Assembly: GCF_009363795.1 (NCBI RefSeq)
Contig: NZ_CP045420.1
Location: 1,593,001 to 1,657,000, forward strand
Reading direction: 5' to 3'
DNA length: 64,000 nucleotides
DNA from: Palleronia sp. THAF1
Lineage (GTDB): Bacteria; Pseudomonadota; Alphaproteobacteria; Rhodobacterales; Rhodobacteraceae
Shown here: positions 25,887-32,980 of the stretch, piece after piece
Layout: each line of letters starts with the position of its first letter
Position numbering within the stretch: the stretch's first letter is position 1
Program-made: the position numbers and the translations under genes
Notes under the pieces: generated by a model
Databases searched by the model: none
Told to the model about the DNA's origin: nothing
The model's input: the letters and a program-made list of their open reading frames with translations, nothing else

Positions 25887-26196
25887 GAACGACCCTCTCG
25901 ATCCAGACGTGGCGGCGCCGCGGGATACGGCGCTGATCGTCCTGAAATGGCTGGTGATCGCGCTGACCGCAACCATGCTTGCGGGAATGGTGACGCTGAT
26001 CTGGCTGTTCGCGACGCGCTTTCCGCAACCCATCGCCGAGTTGCCGAACGCTCTAGCACTGCCAGAGGGCGAGACGGTCTCTGCCATCACGCGCGGTCGC
26101 GGATTCGTGGCGGTGGTGACGGATGGCGGAGAGATCCTGATCTTCGACGCGAACGGCACGCGCCTGCGTCAACGGATAGAACTGTCGAAAGAGTGA
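25885..26196 (+). CDS. small single-pass membrane protein (DUF6476-like)
   Basis: This 103-residue protein has a short N-terminal cytoplasmic part, one transmembrane helix (LVIALTATMLAGMVTLIWLF, about residues 24-43) and a small C-terminal beta domain (ETVSAITRGRGFVAVV, GEILIFD). It looks like the DUF6476 family that often sits divergent to the RluA-type gene in Rhodobacteraceae; that name rests on memory. Function is unknown. Its ATG overlaps the rluD start on the other strand, and its stop lies four bases from tRNA-His. Confidence 0.75.
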   Translation: MNDPLDPDVAAPRDTALIVLKWLVIALTATMLAGMVTLIWLFATRFPQPIAELPNALALPEGETVSAITRGRGFVAVVTDGGEILIFDANGTRLRQRIELSKE

Positions 26197-26200
26197 GTGG

Positions 26201-26277
26201 TGGTACCACCGCCCCGGCTCGAACGGGGGACCTCCTGATCCACAATCAGGCGCTCTAACCTACTGAGCTACGGCGGC
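26201..26277 (-). tRNA. tRNA-His (GTG anticodon)
   Basis: The minus strand folds as a full cloverleaf. The acceptor GCCGCCG pairs with CGGTGGT, and the D stem is GCTC/GAGC. The anticodon stem CCTGA/TCAGG has loop TTGTGGA, giving anticodon GTG. The T stem is CCCCG/CGGGG with loop TTCGAGC. The discriminator is A and CCA is encoded (26201-26203). The first pair is G1:U72 and no paired G-1 is encoded, as known for many alphaproteobacterial tRNA-His genes. It is transcribed towards the small membrane protein gene. Confidence 0.95.
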
Positions 26278-26381
26278 ACACGGGCGCGATTTAGCGAAGG
26301 GCGGCTGGGGATGCAAGGGGCCAGCGGGTTGCGATGTGCGTTGTCTCGGCGTAGTCGGGGCTAATATTCAGGAGCATCCCC

Positions 26382-26582
26382 ATGGGCATCAACGATCCCT
26401 CTGACACGACCGCAAACCTGCAAATCGGACCGACCGACGCGGGCTTCGTAAGGCTGTATATCGAGGCCGAAGGCGGCGTCGAGGTTCCGATGGACTTCGA
26501 TCCCGAAGAAGCGGAAGAGATCGCAGAAGAAATCCGGGCGGCCGCGCAAGGGGCGCGCGCGATGGCGAAGCGCAAGCGCTAG
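26382..26582 (+). CDS. small acidic protein (DUF6324-like)
   Basis: This 66-residue protein contains DTTANLQIGPTDAGFVRLYI, then a very acidic helix DFDPEEAEEIAEEIRAAAQG and a basic end MAKRKR. It is the kind of short conserved protein found across Rhodobacterales (DUF6324-like, from memory). ATG 26382 has AGGAG upstream. It converges with mmcB, with one base between the stop codons. Function is unknown. Confidence 0.75.
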   Translation: MGINDPSDTTANLQIGPTDAGFVRLYIEAEGGVEVPMDFDPEEAEEIAEEIRAAAQGARAMAKRKR

Positions 26583-26583
26583 G

Positions 26584-27054
26584 CTACCACGCCTGCCCCG
26601 CACCGGGATCGCGCAAAGCGTGCAAACGGCGCGCGGCATGGACGGCGAAGGTGCGCGTGATGGCCTTGCGTCTGGCGGGCGCAAGCTTGGTTTCGGGGGC
26701 CATGCGCAGGATTTCGGCGTCATAGGCGTCGGCGATCATCAAGCCGTGGTCTTCGGGCAGCAGGTCGGTCGGGAAGTCCGAATCGACCGCCCAGAAGTAG
26801 CGGTCGCACCAATCCAGATAGCCCTGCCACTTGGAATCGCCCTGAAAGTCGGCACGGCAGGACTTGCACTCGACAATCCATATCTCGCCCTTTGGTCCCA
26901 GCGCCATCACATCGACGCGCAGACCGGGGGCTGGCACCAGTTCCTCTACACTGACGAACCCGTGTGAGATCAGCGCACGCGACACGCCGCGTTGTAACAG
27001 CTGGCCCGGTCGTGGGCGGATTTCAAACTCTGAACCAAAAGCATCATCGGGCAT
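26584..27054 (-). CDS. mmcB: MmcB family DNA repair protein
   Basis: This 156-residue protein has a nuclease-like alpha/beta core with LRVDVMALGPKGEIWIVECKSC. That is a PD-(D/E)xK pattern: Asp in VDV, then E-C-K. It continues DFQGDSKWQGYLDWCDRYFWA. The family was named in Caulobacter, where mmcB is SOS-regulated and helps resist mitomycin C. A LexA-like direct repeat lies 12 bases upstream of the start here, which fits. The protein is cytoplasmic and likely monocistronic. Confidence 0.9.
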   Translation of the reverse strand: MPDDAFGSEFEIRPRPGQLLQRGVSRALISHGFVSVEELVPAPGLRVDVMALGPKGEIWIVECKSCRADFQGDSKWQGYLDWCDRYFWAVDSDFPTDLLPEDHGLMIADAYDAEILRMAPETKLAPARRKAITRTFAVHAARRLHALRDPGAGQAW

Positions 27055-27065
27055 GGCGGCACTGT

Positions 27066-27080
27066 GAACAAAAGGTAAAC
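27066..27080 (-). promoter_or_regulatory. candidate LexA box upstream of mmcB
   Basis: GAAC-N7-AAAC (GTTT-N7-GTTC on the gene strand) differs by one base from the alphaproteobacterial SOS box GAAC-N7-GAAC. It lies 12 bases before the mmcB start, a position where LexA binding would block transcription or initiation. Confidence 0.5.
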
Positions 27081-27104
27081 GTAAATCAAGAGACTCGGCC
27101 CCTT

Positions 27105-27305
27105 GTCAGACCCCCTCCCCCCGCTTAGGTGCAGTAACAGGCGGGTACTGCCCTTCCAGTGTAGGGGAAATTCCGGTGGCCTTAAGCATTTCCGAGGGGG
27201 CTGGCTCTTGCAGGACCGTGGTTCTGTAACCTGGCTCCCACCTGTACATACAGGTCCTCGGGAATTTGTAGACCCCACGTTTGCGGTGGTCCCGCCGCTT
27301 CCACC
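27105..27305 (+). ncRNA. candidate structured RNA, possibly 6S RNA (ssrS)
   Basis: The gap between mmcB and the next gene has no plausible coding frame but much pairing potential. ATTTCCGAGG (around 27188-27197) pairs with CCTCGGGAAT (around 27256-27265) as a 10-bp arm. It encloses ACCTGT-ACAT-ACAGGT (27240-27255), and further short hairpins (CCCTT/AGGGG, GTGATT/AATCAC) lie on either side. A long arm with open internal regions, the GGCCTTAAGC stretch and a length near 200 bases suggest 6S RNA, the RNA polymerase-binding regulator. The plus strand is my best guess. Ends and strand are uncertain. It does not have the SRP RNA, tmRNA or RNase P core motifs. Confidence 0.45.
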
Positions 27306-27319
27306 CACATCTGCGTGAT

Positions 27320-27348
27320 TTGGCAATCACTCCCGCGCCCTACATAGT
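27320..27348 (+). promoter_or_regulatory. candidate promoter of the membrane coiled-coil gene
   Basis: TTGGCA (27320-27325) and CATAGT (27343-27348) are 17 bases apart and lie about 30 bases before the ATG at 27376. The -35 element overlaps a small inverted repeat GTGATT-TGGC-AATCAC (27315-27330). Support is from hexamer match and spacing only. Confidence 0.35.
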
Positions 27349-27375
27349 TTGGCGGGACGGATGAGGGATGACTAG

Positions 27376-28629
27376 ATGAACGATGCGGTCGATCCGCGCC
27401 AAGTGCGCGAGCTTGAAGGCCACCTGACGTGGTTGGATACGTTCTCCGGCGCGGCCTTGGGCGTTCTGTCGGCGGCGTCCGGCATCTATACCTACCTCGG
27501 CGTCTCGTCGCTACTGGATCAGACCGGTGCGCTGTCGGTCTTCGCCGCCCTTGCCTATTCCATCGCCGTTTCGGTCGGCATCTTCGTCTTCTGGTCCTAC
27601 CTCATGCGCCTGCTTCCGGCGATGCGCACCGCCAGCGCACGCATGGGGCTGTTGTTCGCGATGGCGCTGGGGTCGCTGGCCATCATCGCGATGTCGTCTT
27701 GGTTGAATGCGGCGGCCCTGGCCGGGTCTGCTGCTGTCGAGCAGCATTTGGCGCGTACCGTGCAGGACTACCAATCGTCGCTGGAGGGGGCGAATGAGAT
27801 CGCGATCTCGGCGCAGGCGCTGGAGCGTGATGTCGCACGCGTTCGGCAGTCGTTCGAGGATTTGGCAGAGCAGGAAGCAACCGGCGACCTATCCGGCATC
27901 AGCGGGCGCGGCGCCGTATTCCGCGTGCTGCGCCAAAAGTCCGAGGAACTGGCCGCGCTGGAGACCCAGATCGCGTCGCAAGGCCAAGCGGTCGCGCAGG
28001 CGTTTGCGGAAGGTAACGAGATCCTCAGCCGGATGCGCGCGCTTACGGTCGAACCCGGCCCTGTCGAGGCGCGCTCGGTCGAGTTTTCCGAAGATGCGGT
28101 GCGCCTGTCCGGTCTGATCACGCAGCTGCGGCAGCTTTCCGTCGCGCCGCTGGTCAGTCGGGCCGCGAACGATCTGGCACAATCGGTGGTTCTGCCCACC
28201 CTGTCCCAAACCGAACAGACGGCGCAGGGGCAGCAGGCGACCATTGACTCGGTGCTGACCGTTCTGGGCCAGCGTGCCGCGACGCTTTCGGCTGCCGCGC
28301 AAGCTGTGCAGACGATGCAACCGCCGCCGGAGGTCGTCTACACGCCGATCTCTGCCGCCGACGCCGTGATCCGCTATGCGGGCAACTTCATCCCAAGCTG
28401 GGCGGGTGCCATCGCCATCGACCTGCTGCCTGCGGTGCTGGTGTTCATTCTGATGGTGACGCAATCGGCGATCCGGGGCGCGCGGGATCGCGTGGCGATC
28501 GAGGATCGGATGACGGTGGCAGAGTTGCGCGCGGCGATGGTGGCTTTGCGAGAGGTTGACGGAACAGCCCTGCCCCCGGAAGCCGATCCTGCGAAACCCG
28601 CACCCACACCGCTGCGGTCTGCCGAATGA
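27376..28629 (+). CDS. membrane protein with long coiled-coil domain, unknown function
   Basis: This 417-residue protein has three transmembrane segments near residues 20-50, 53-82 and 88-115. A roughly 215-residue helical, Gln/Ala/Glu-rich region follows (about 120-335) with heptad patterns, for example EELAALETQIASQGQAVAQ. A fourth transmembrane segment lies at about 337-362 (SWAGAIAIDLLPAVLVFIL), and the tail is short and Pro-rich. The coiled coil lies between membrane segments three and four, so it should be a single compartment-exposed stalk. It overlaps the ClpP-fold gene by ATGA, so the two are coupled. I do not recognise the family. Confidence 0.8.
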   Translation: MNDAVDPRQVRELEGHLTWLDTFSGAALGVLSAASGIYTYLGVSSLLDQTGALSVFAALAYSIAVSVGIFVFWSYLMRLLPAMRTASARMGLLFAMALGSLAIIAMSSWLNAAALAGSAAVEQHLARTVQDYQSSLEGANEIAISAQALERDVARVRQSFEDLAEQEATGDLSGISGRGAVFRVLRQKSEELAALETQIASQGQAVAQAFAEGNEILSRMRALTVEPGPVEARSVEFSEDAVRLSGLITQLRQLSVAPLVSRAANDLAQSVVLPTLSQTEQTAQGQQATIDSVLTVLGQRAATLSAAAQAVQTMQPPPEVVYTPISAADAVIRYAGNFIPSWAGAIAIDLLPAVLVFILMVTQSAIRGARDRVAIEDRMTVAELRAAMVALREVDGTALPPEADPAKPAPTPLRSAE

Positions 28630-29390
28630 GCGAGCGGTTCTCTCCCGGCACCGTCATCAAGGGCATCTTCGGGCTGCAATTGCTGATTGGCGTGGCGCTG
28701 ATCGCGGGCGATATGTCCGGTGGCATCAGTGCGCCCGGCTTCGCCCCCCGCGCACCATCGCTGGACCAGCCTGTGCGGCCCGGCGACCAGACCCGCCGCT
28801 ATCAGACGCGTGACGTGCCTGATGTGCCGAACCGCCCCTTCCCGGCGACCCCGGACATGCCGTCGCGATTGACGCTGAACGCTGTGGAGTTCGAAGGCCG
28901 AGACGTGCTGCGCTTGGTTGGCGCGATTGCGCCGGGCGATGCGGTGCGGATCGCCGATCAGCTATCAGAGCGGTTGGATGATGGGGGCGAGGTGCTGCTA
29001 CACTCGCCCGGCGGGTCGGTGATGGATGCCGTCGATCTGGGGCGGGCAATGCGCGATCTGGGCCTGAGCACTCGGATCGCGACCGGCGATGTCTGCCTGT
29101 CCGCCTGCCCCTACGTCTTCGTCGGCGGGGCCGCGCGGGCCGTCGATCGCGACGGGTCGCTTGGCGTTCACCAGCACTATTTTGGGGAGAGCACCGTCTT
29201 GCCCGCGTTTCTGGCCGTGAAAGATATTCAGCGCGGACAGGGGCAGGTCATGGCGTATCTGGACGACATGGGGGTCGACCCATTGATGATGCAGCACGCG
29301 CTGACGACACCGCCGGAGTCGATCTATATCTTCGTCGAAGAAGAGCTGGACCGCTACCGGCTGACTACCGGCGCTGATCCCGAGAGCTGA
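28626..29390 (+). CDS. ClpP-fold membrane-anchored protein, probable serine peptidase (COG3904-like)
   Basis: This 254-residue protein has an N-terminal signal anchor (IKGIFGLQLLIGVALIAGD), a Pro-rich linker and a ClpP/crotonase-type domain. Key segments are EVLLHSPGGSVMDAVDLG, which forms the oxyanion-side Gly-Gly loop, then CLSACPYVFVGGAAR with the probable nucleophile Ser, then LGVHQHYF with the probable catalytic His. This arrangement matches periplasmic ClpP-fold proteins of the COG3904 type. The ATG overlaps the stop of the membrane coiled-coil gene, and together they may form a membrane protease complex. The substrate is unknown. The 3' end overlaps the convergent 78-residue gene by 26 bases. 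Confidence 0.8.
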   Translation: MSERFSPGTVIKGIFGLQLLIGVALIAGDMSGGISAPGFAPRAPSLDQPVRPGDQTRRYQTRDVPDVPNRPFPATPDMPSRLTLNAVEFEGRDVLRLVGAIAPGDAVRIADQLSERLDDGGEVLLHSPGGSVMDAVDLGRAMRDLGLSTRIATGDVCLSACPYVFVGGAARAVDRDGSLGVHQHYFGESTVLPAFLAVKDIQRGQGQVMAYLDDMGVDPLMMQHALTTPPESIYIFVEEELDRYRLTTGADPES

Positions 29391-29601
29391 CGCGCACCCG
29401 ACGCTCTTCCACATCGTCCTGTGACAGACGCGACAGGATCAGCTGCGTCGACAGGAAGAACATCGCAACCAATCCGAACAGGATCGTCAGGCCCAGCGTG
29501 TCCAGATGGCGAACACCACCCGTGTCGAAGGCAAGTAGCGCCGCGAAGAACGACAGCGCAGCCGCCGCGCCGATGGTGATGTGAAGCAAAAGGGCACGCA
29601 T
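29365..29601 (-). CDS. small two-helix membrane protein, unknown
   Basis: This 78-residue protein has two transmembrane helices (LLLHITIGAAAALSFFAALL and LGLTILFGLVAMFFLSTQLI) and a charged C-terminal tail (DDVEERRVRVSSRDQRR). The start is MRALLLHIT at 29601; the frame is open upstream but not protein-like. It overlaps the end of the ClpP-fold gene. It lies about 100 bases downstream of nusB on the same strand. Function is unknown. Confidence 0.6.
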   Translation of the reverse strand: MRALLLHITIGAAAALSFFAALLAFDTGGVRHLDTLGLTILFGLVAMFFLSTQLILSRLSQDDVEERRVRVSSRDQRR

Positions 29602-29702
29602 GATCTGAACTCCCAAGAAACAGTTTGTGTCTTTGAAGTCAGAACATCCCGCGTCGGCAGTTGTTCCCGGAACAAAGGTCGTATGCCCCGGATGTGATCG
29701 GC

Positions 29703-30167
29703 CTATTTCGGGGCGAAGGCGTCCGGCTTGGCAGCGCGCCCCATGTGGTCGAGCACAGCATTCACGAAACGCGATTCCTTGCCCTCCGGGAAGAAGGCCT
29801 TGGCCACGTCGACGTATTCCGTGATGACGACCTTCGGCGGGGCTTTGCCTTCCACCAGCTCGGCACCCGCCGCGCGGAACAGCGCGCGCAGCACGGGGTC
29901 GATCCGGTCGATGGGCCATTTGGCCACCAGCGCCGTATGGGTCAGCTGGTCGATCTTGGCTTGCCACGTGACCGCGTCGTCCAGCGTCTTGCGGAACAGG
30001 TCGATGTCGCCCTCGGCATACTCGCCCTCTTCGTAGGTCGCGCCGAAGCGGTGATCCTCGAACTCGGCGCGCACGCGGTCGGCTCCGGCGTTCATCTGCT
30101 CCATCTGGAACAGGGCCTGCACGGCATACAGCCGCGCGGCAGAGCGCATTTGCTTCTTGTCGGTCAT
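29703..30167 (-). CDS. nusB: transcription antitermination factor NusB
   Basis: This 154-residue, all-helical protein starts MTDKKQMRSAARLYAVQALF with the basic RNA-binding N-terminus and has the later motif PPKVVITEYVDVAKAFF near the C-terminus. NusB binds boxA with NusE and promotes antitermination of rRNA operons. The start at 30167 overlaps the end of ribH by four bases, the common ribH-nusB arrangement. Open-frame residues upstream of this start belong to the overlapping ribH DNA. Confidence 0.94.
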   Translation of the reverse strand: MTDKKQMRSAARLYAVQALFQMEQMNAGADRVRAEFEDHRFGATYEEGEYAEGDIDLFRKTLDDAVTWQAKIDQLTHTALVAKWPIDRIDPVLRALFRAAGAELVEGKAPPKVVITEYVDVAKAFFPEGKESRFVNAVLDHMGRAAKPDAFAPK

Positions 30168-30667
30168 CCCGCGTCCTTGGCTTTGAACCCGATGCCCTTC
30201 GATCCGCCGACCCATTTGCGAGAAATCGCGATCAAGTGAAGCGCCGCCGCAGCCGCACCACCGCCCTTGTTTTGCTCTCCCGCGCGAACGGCAGCCTGAG
30301 CATGGTTTTCCACCGTCAGGATACCGTTTCCGACGCAAGCCCCAGACAGGCCCAGCATCGTCAAGCCGCGGCTGCTGTCATTGCATACGGTCTCGTAGTG
30401 CGTGGTCTCACCCCGGATCACGCAGCCCAGCGCGACGTAACCGTCGAAATCGGCCGTGCGGTGGGCGAGCGCGATGGCAGACGGAATCTCCAGCGCGCCG
30501 GGCACTTCAATCGTCTCATGCGTAGCGCCTGCGGCCTCAAGCGTGGCGCGCGCACCGGCCAGCAGGTCATCGGCAATGTCTTTGTAATACGGCGCCACGA
30601 CGATGAGCACCTTGGGCGCGTCGTCGAACTCGGGCATTGGCGGGGTGTAGTGGGACTGGCCGGCCAT
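30164..30667 (-). CDS. ribH: 6,7-dimethyl-8-ribityllumazine synthase RibH
   Basis: This 167-residue enzyme joins 5-amino-6-ribitylaminouracil and 3,4-dihydroxy-2-butanone 4-phosphate. Typical segments are VPGALEIPSAIALAH, DGYVALGCVIRGETTHYETV (with the active-site His) and GLTMLGL followed by GNGILTVENHAQA. It lies three bases after the ribB gene and overlaps nusB, so it belongs to one riboflavin operon. Confidence 0.95.
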   Translation of the reverse strand: MAGQSHYTPPMPEFDDAPKVLIVVAPYYKDIADDLLAGARATLEAAGATHETIEVPGALEIPSAIALAHRTADFDGYVALGCVIRGETTHYETVCNDSSRGLTMLGLSGACVGNGILTVENHAQAAVRAGEQNKGGGAAAAALHLIAISRKWVGGSKGIGFKAKDAG

Positions 30668-30670
30668 GGT

Positions 30671-31774
30671 CTATCCGATCTGTGAAATCTTGCGGGTGCC
30701 CGTGATGTTCAGCCCGTAGGCATCGAGGCCCACGATCTTGGGCTGCGGCGAATTGGTCAGAAGGATCAGGTCGCGCAGGCCAAGGCTGGACAGGATCTGC
30801 GCGCCCAGACCGTATTGGCGCAGGGTCTGGGGTGAGACTTCATCGTGGGCGGCGATCTTCATCGTCAGGTCGCGCAGCAGGACGACGACGCCGCGCCCTT
30901 CGTCCGCGACAGCGCGCATCGCGTCGGCGAACTCATCCGCGCGACCCGTGGGTCCGGTGCCCAGCACGTCGAGCATGGGATCGAGCGCGTGCATCCGCAC
31001 CAGCACCGGGTCGTCGCCAGCGATGTCGCCCTTGATCAGCACGATATGTTCGGCGCCATGCGTTTCGTCCTGGTAGACGCGCATCGTCCATTCACCGCCG
31101 AACTCGCTGGTGATGGTCTGTTCGCTGGTGTTGCGGACAAGGTTATCGTTGCGCCGACGGTAGCGGATCAAGTCGCTGATGGTGCCAATTTTCAGATTGT
31201 GACGCTGCGCGAAGGCGATCAGGTCCGGCAGGCGTGCCATGGTACCGTCTTCATTCATGATCTCACAGATCACGCCGGACGGGTTCAGTCCGGCAAGGCG
31301 GCTGATGTCCACCGCCGCCTCGGTATGACCTGCGCGCACCAGCACGCCGCCTTCCCGCGCCCGAAGGGGGAAGACATGGCCGGGCGTCGCGATATCGGCT
31401 TGCGTCGCGGCGCTGTCGATGGCGACGGACACGGTGCGCGCGCGGTCGGCGGCGGAGATCCCGGTGCTGACACCCTCGCGCGCCTCGATCGAGACAGTGA
31501 AGTTCGTCTCATGCCGGGAGGAGTTGTGCGAGGCCATAAGCGGCAGACCCAAAGCGTCGCACCGCTCGCCCGTCAGGCTAAGGCAGATCAGGCCACGGCC
31601 TTCCTTGGCCATGAAATTGATGGCGTCCGGCGTAGTCATCTGTGCCGGGATGACCAGATCGCCTTCGTTCTCGCGATCCTCGTGATCCACAAGGATGAAC
31701 ATCCGTCCGTTGCGGGCGTCTTCGATGATCTCTTCGATGGAAGAGAGCGCGTCTTGATCGTGGTCATGCATCAT
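30671..31774 (-). CDS. ribB: 3,4-dihydroxy-2-butanone 4-phosphate synthase with degenerate GTP cyclohydrolase II half (RibBX-like)
   Basis: This 367-residue protein has an intact N-terminal DHBP synthase domain: [31 protein letters not shown] and [15 protein letters not shown]. The C-terminal half aligns with GTP cyclohydrolase II. However, the Zn-binding stretch with three Cys (CLTGDVFGSLRCDC in active enzymes) is replaced by [15 protein letters not shown]. So the second half should be inactive, as in RibBX proteins known from proteobacteria. It makes the four-carbon precursor of riboflavin. A true RibA must be elsewhere in the genome. It precedes ribH by three bases. Confidence 0.92.
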   Translation of the reverse strand: MMHDHDQDALSSIEEIIEDARNGRMFILVDHEDRENEGDLVIPAQMTTPDAINFMAKEGRGLICLSLTGERCDALGLPLMASHNSSRHETNFTVSIEAREGVSTGISAADRARTVSVAIDSAATQADIATPGHVFPLRAREGGVLVRAGHTEAAVDISRLAGLNPSGVICEIMNEDGTMARLPDLIAFAQRHNLKIGTISDLIRYRRRNDNLVRNTSEQTITSEFGGEWTMRVYQDETHGAEHIVLIKGDIAGDDPVLVRMHALDPMLDVLGTGPTGRADEFADAMRAVADEGRGVVVLLRDLTMKIAAHDEVSPQTLRQYGLGAQILSSLGLRDLILLTNSPQPKIVGLDAYGLNITGTRKISQIG

Positions 31775-31881
31775 GGAGCGCAGATAGCGGGGCGCGGCGG
31801 GAATGGGAAGGCGGGTCCCTGCGTCTTGTTGGCTGTTTGTGGTTTACGAATTGGTAATTCGTTCCCGCTATGTTCTGACTT

Positions 31882-32115
31882 ATGGATATGCAGCATAATT
31901 TCACGCGGACAAGCGCACACTGGCTGGACCGCATTTTCTCGGCCAAGGCCGTGGCGAAAGGCGCCATCGTCAGGCGTTCAGTGGGATGGGTAGAGAAAGA
32001 GATCGGACGGGATCGCTTGATTGCAGAGGTCAAGCGCCGACGATTTCATATGGTCGAAAGCGGTGGCCAGTTCGTGATCTTCTGCCATCGCGGACTGATG
32101 CGGGTCGTCGTTTGA
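31882..32115 (+). CDS. small conserved basic protein, unknown
   Basis: This 77-residue protein reads DMQHNFTRTSAHWLDRIFS and ends in GGQFVIFCHRGLMRVVV. Very similar short proteins occur in Rhodobacteraceae and are sometimes mislabelled as a phosphoribosylanthranilate isomerase, but it is far too short and lacks that barrel. It is Arg/Lys-rich and could bind nucleic acid; this is speculation. It is divergent from ribB and convergent with the riboflavin synthase gene. Confidence 0.7.
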   Translation: MDMQHNFTRTSAHWLDRIFSAKAVAKGAIVRRSVGWVEKEIGRDRLIAEVKRRRFHMVESGGQFVIFCHRGLMRVVV

Positions 32116-32154
32116 TGCAATTGTGCATAAGGCGGTGCGCCGTACCGTTTGCGA

Positions 32155-32193
32155 CTTTTTTTCGTAGCTGGATTTCTCAGCTACGAAAAAAAG
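32155..32193. terminator. bidirectional terminator, perfect 16-bp palindrome
   Basis: CTTTTTTTCGTAGCTG and CAGCTACGAAAAAAAG pair perfectly over a seven-base loop. The T-run at one end and A-run at the other give intrinsic termination on both strands. It lies between the convergent ends of the small basic protein gene and the riboflavin synthase gene. Confidence 0.92.
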
Positions 32194-32243
32194 ATGTTAA
32201 CGGGCAAGATCGGGTCCTGCGCCAAAGTGGCATAGACACATCC

Positions 32244-32846
32244 CTATCCCGCCTCAGCCAGCCGCGCCACGTAGCGGGCCATCGTGTCCACTTCCAGGTT
32301 CACCGCGTCGCCCTCGTGCGCATCGCCCCAGGTCGTCACCATCTTCGTATGCGGGATCAGGTTTACGCCGAACCGCGCTCCGCTCACCTCGTTTACCGTC
32401 AAAGATGTGCCGTTCAGCGCGACAGACCCTTTTTCGGCGATGAATTTCGCCAGATGCTCCGGCGCTTCGAAGGTGTAGCGCGTGCTGTCGCCTTCGTCCC
32501 GCATCTCGACGATACGCGCCACACCGTCGACGTGGCCCGATACGATGTGGCCGCCCAACTCGTCCCCCACGCGCAACGAGCGTTCAAGGTTAACGCGCCG
32601 ACCCACCGGCCAGCCCTGTGTTCCGATGTTTGTGCGCGCCAAGGTCTCGGCACTGATCTCCACGTCGAACCACCCCTGCGGATCGGTCCCGGTCGCAATG
32701 GCGGTCAGACAGATGCCATCGCAGGCGATGGATGCACCGCGCGCGATCCCGTCCACGTCATAGGAGCACCCGATCCGCGCGCGCATGTCGCCGCGCAGCT
32801 CGACTTCCAACACCTTGCCGATATCGCTGACCAATCCCGTGAACAT
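32244..32846 (-). CDS. ribE: riboflavin synthase alpha chain
   Basis: This 200-residue enzyme dismutates two lumazines to riboflavin. It has two lumazine-binding barrels. The first starts MFTGLVSDIGKVLEVE with GASIACDGICLTA; the second has GGHIVSGHVDGVARI and GSVALNGTSLTVNEV. MFTGLV at 32846 is the universal start of the family; the longer open frame runs across the kpsS promoter region. It sits near ribB-ribH-nusB on the same strand but is separated by the small basic gene and a terminator, so it is a separate transcript. Confidence 0.94.
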   Translation of the reverse strand: MFTGLVSDIGKVLEVELRGDMRARIGCSYDVDGIARGASIACDGICLTAIATGTDPQGWFDVEISAETLARTNIGTQGWPVGRRVNLERSLRVGDELGGHIVSGHVDGVARIVEMRDEGDSTRYTFEAPEHLAKFIAEKGSVALNGTSLTVNEVSGARFGVNLIPHTKMVTTWGDAHEGDAVNLEVDTMARYVARLAEAG

Positions 32847-32980
32847 CGCCGATCTCCCATTTCTGGTGTCCGTGATGCCGCCCCCACGGTGGCGCGGCAA
32901 GAGCGCAAATGTCGCCCGTGCCATCGAATTGCCCCATTGGAATGTTGAACTGACCCGGAAATCGGCGAAAAAGACGTAGT

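Noticed and set aside
27106-27330. 74-codon minus-strand frame in the region before the coiled-coil gene
   Set aside because: Its residues look random, and the DNA shows RNA-type pairing instead.
31882-32115. phosphoribosylanthranilate isomerase
   Set aside because: Similar short proteins carry this label, but 77 residues cannot form a TIM barrel and no TrpF motif is present.
30600-32900. FMN riboswitch in front of riboflavin genes
   Set aside because: No space or conserved RFN core is seen upstream of ribB (107 bases to the divergent gene) or of riboflavin synthase.
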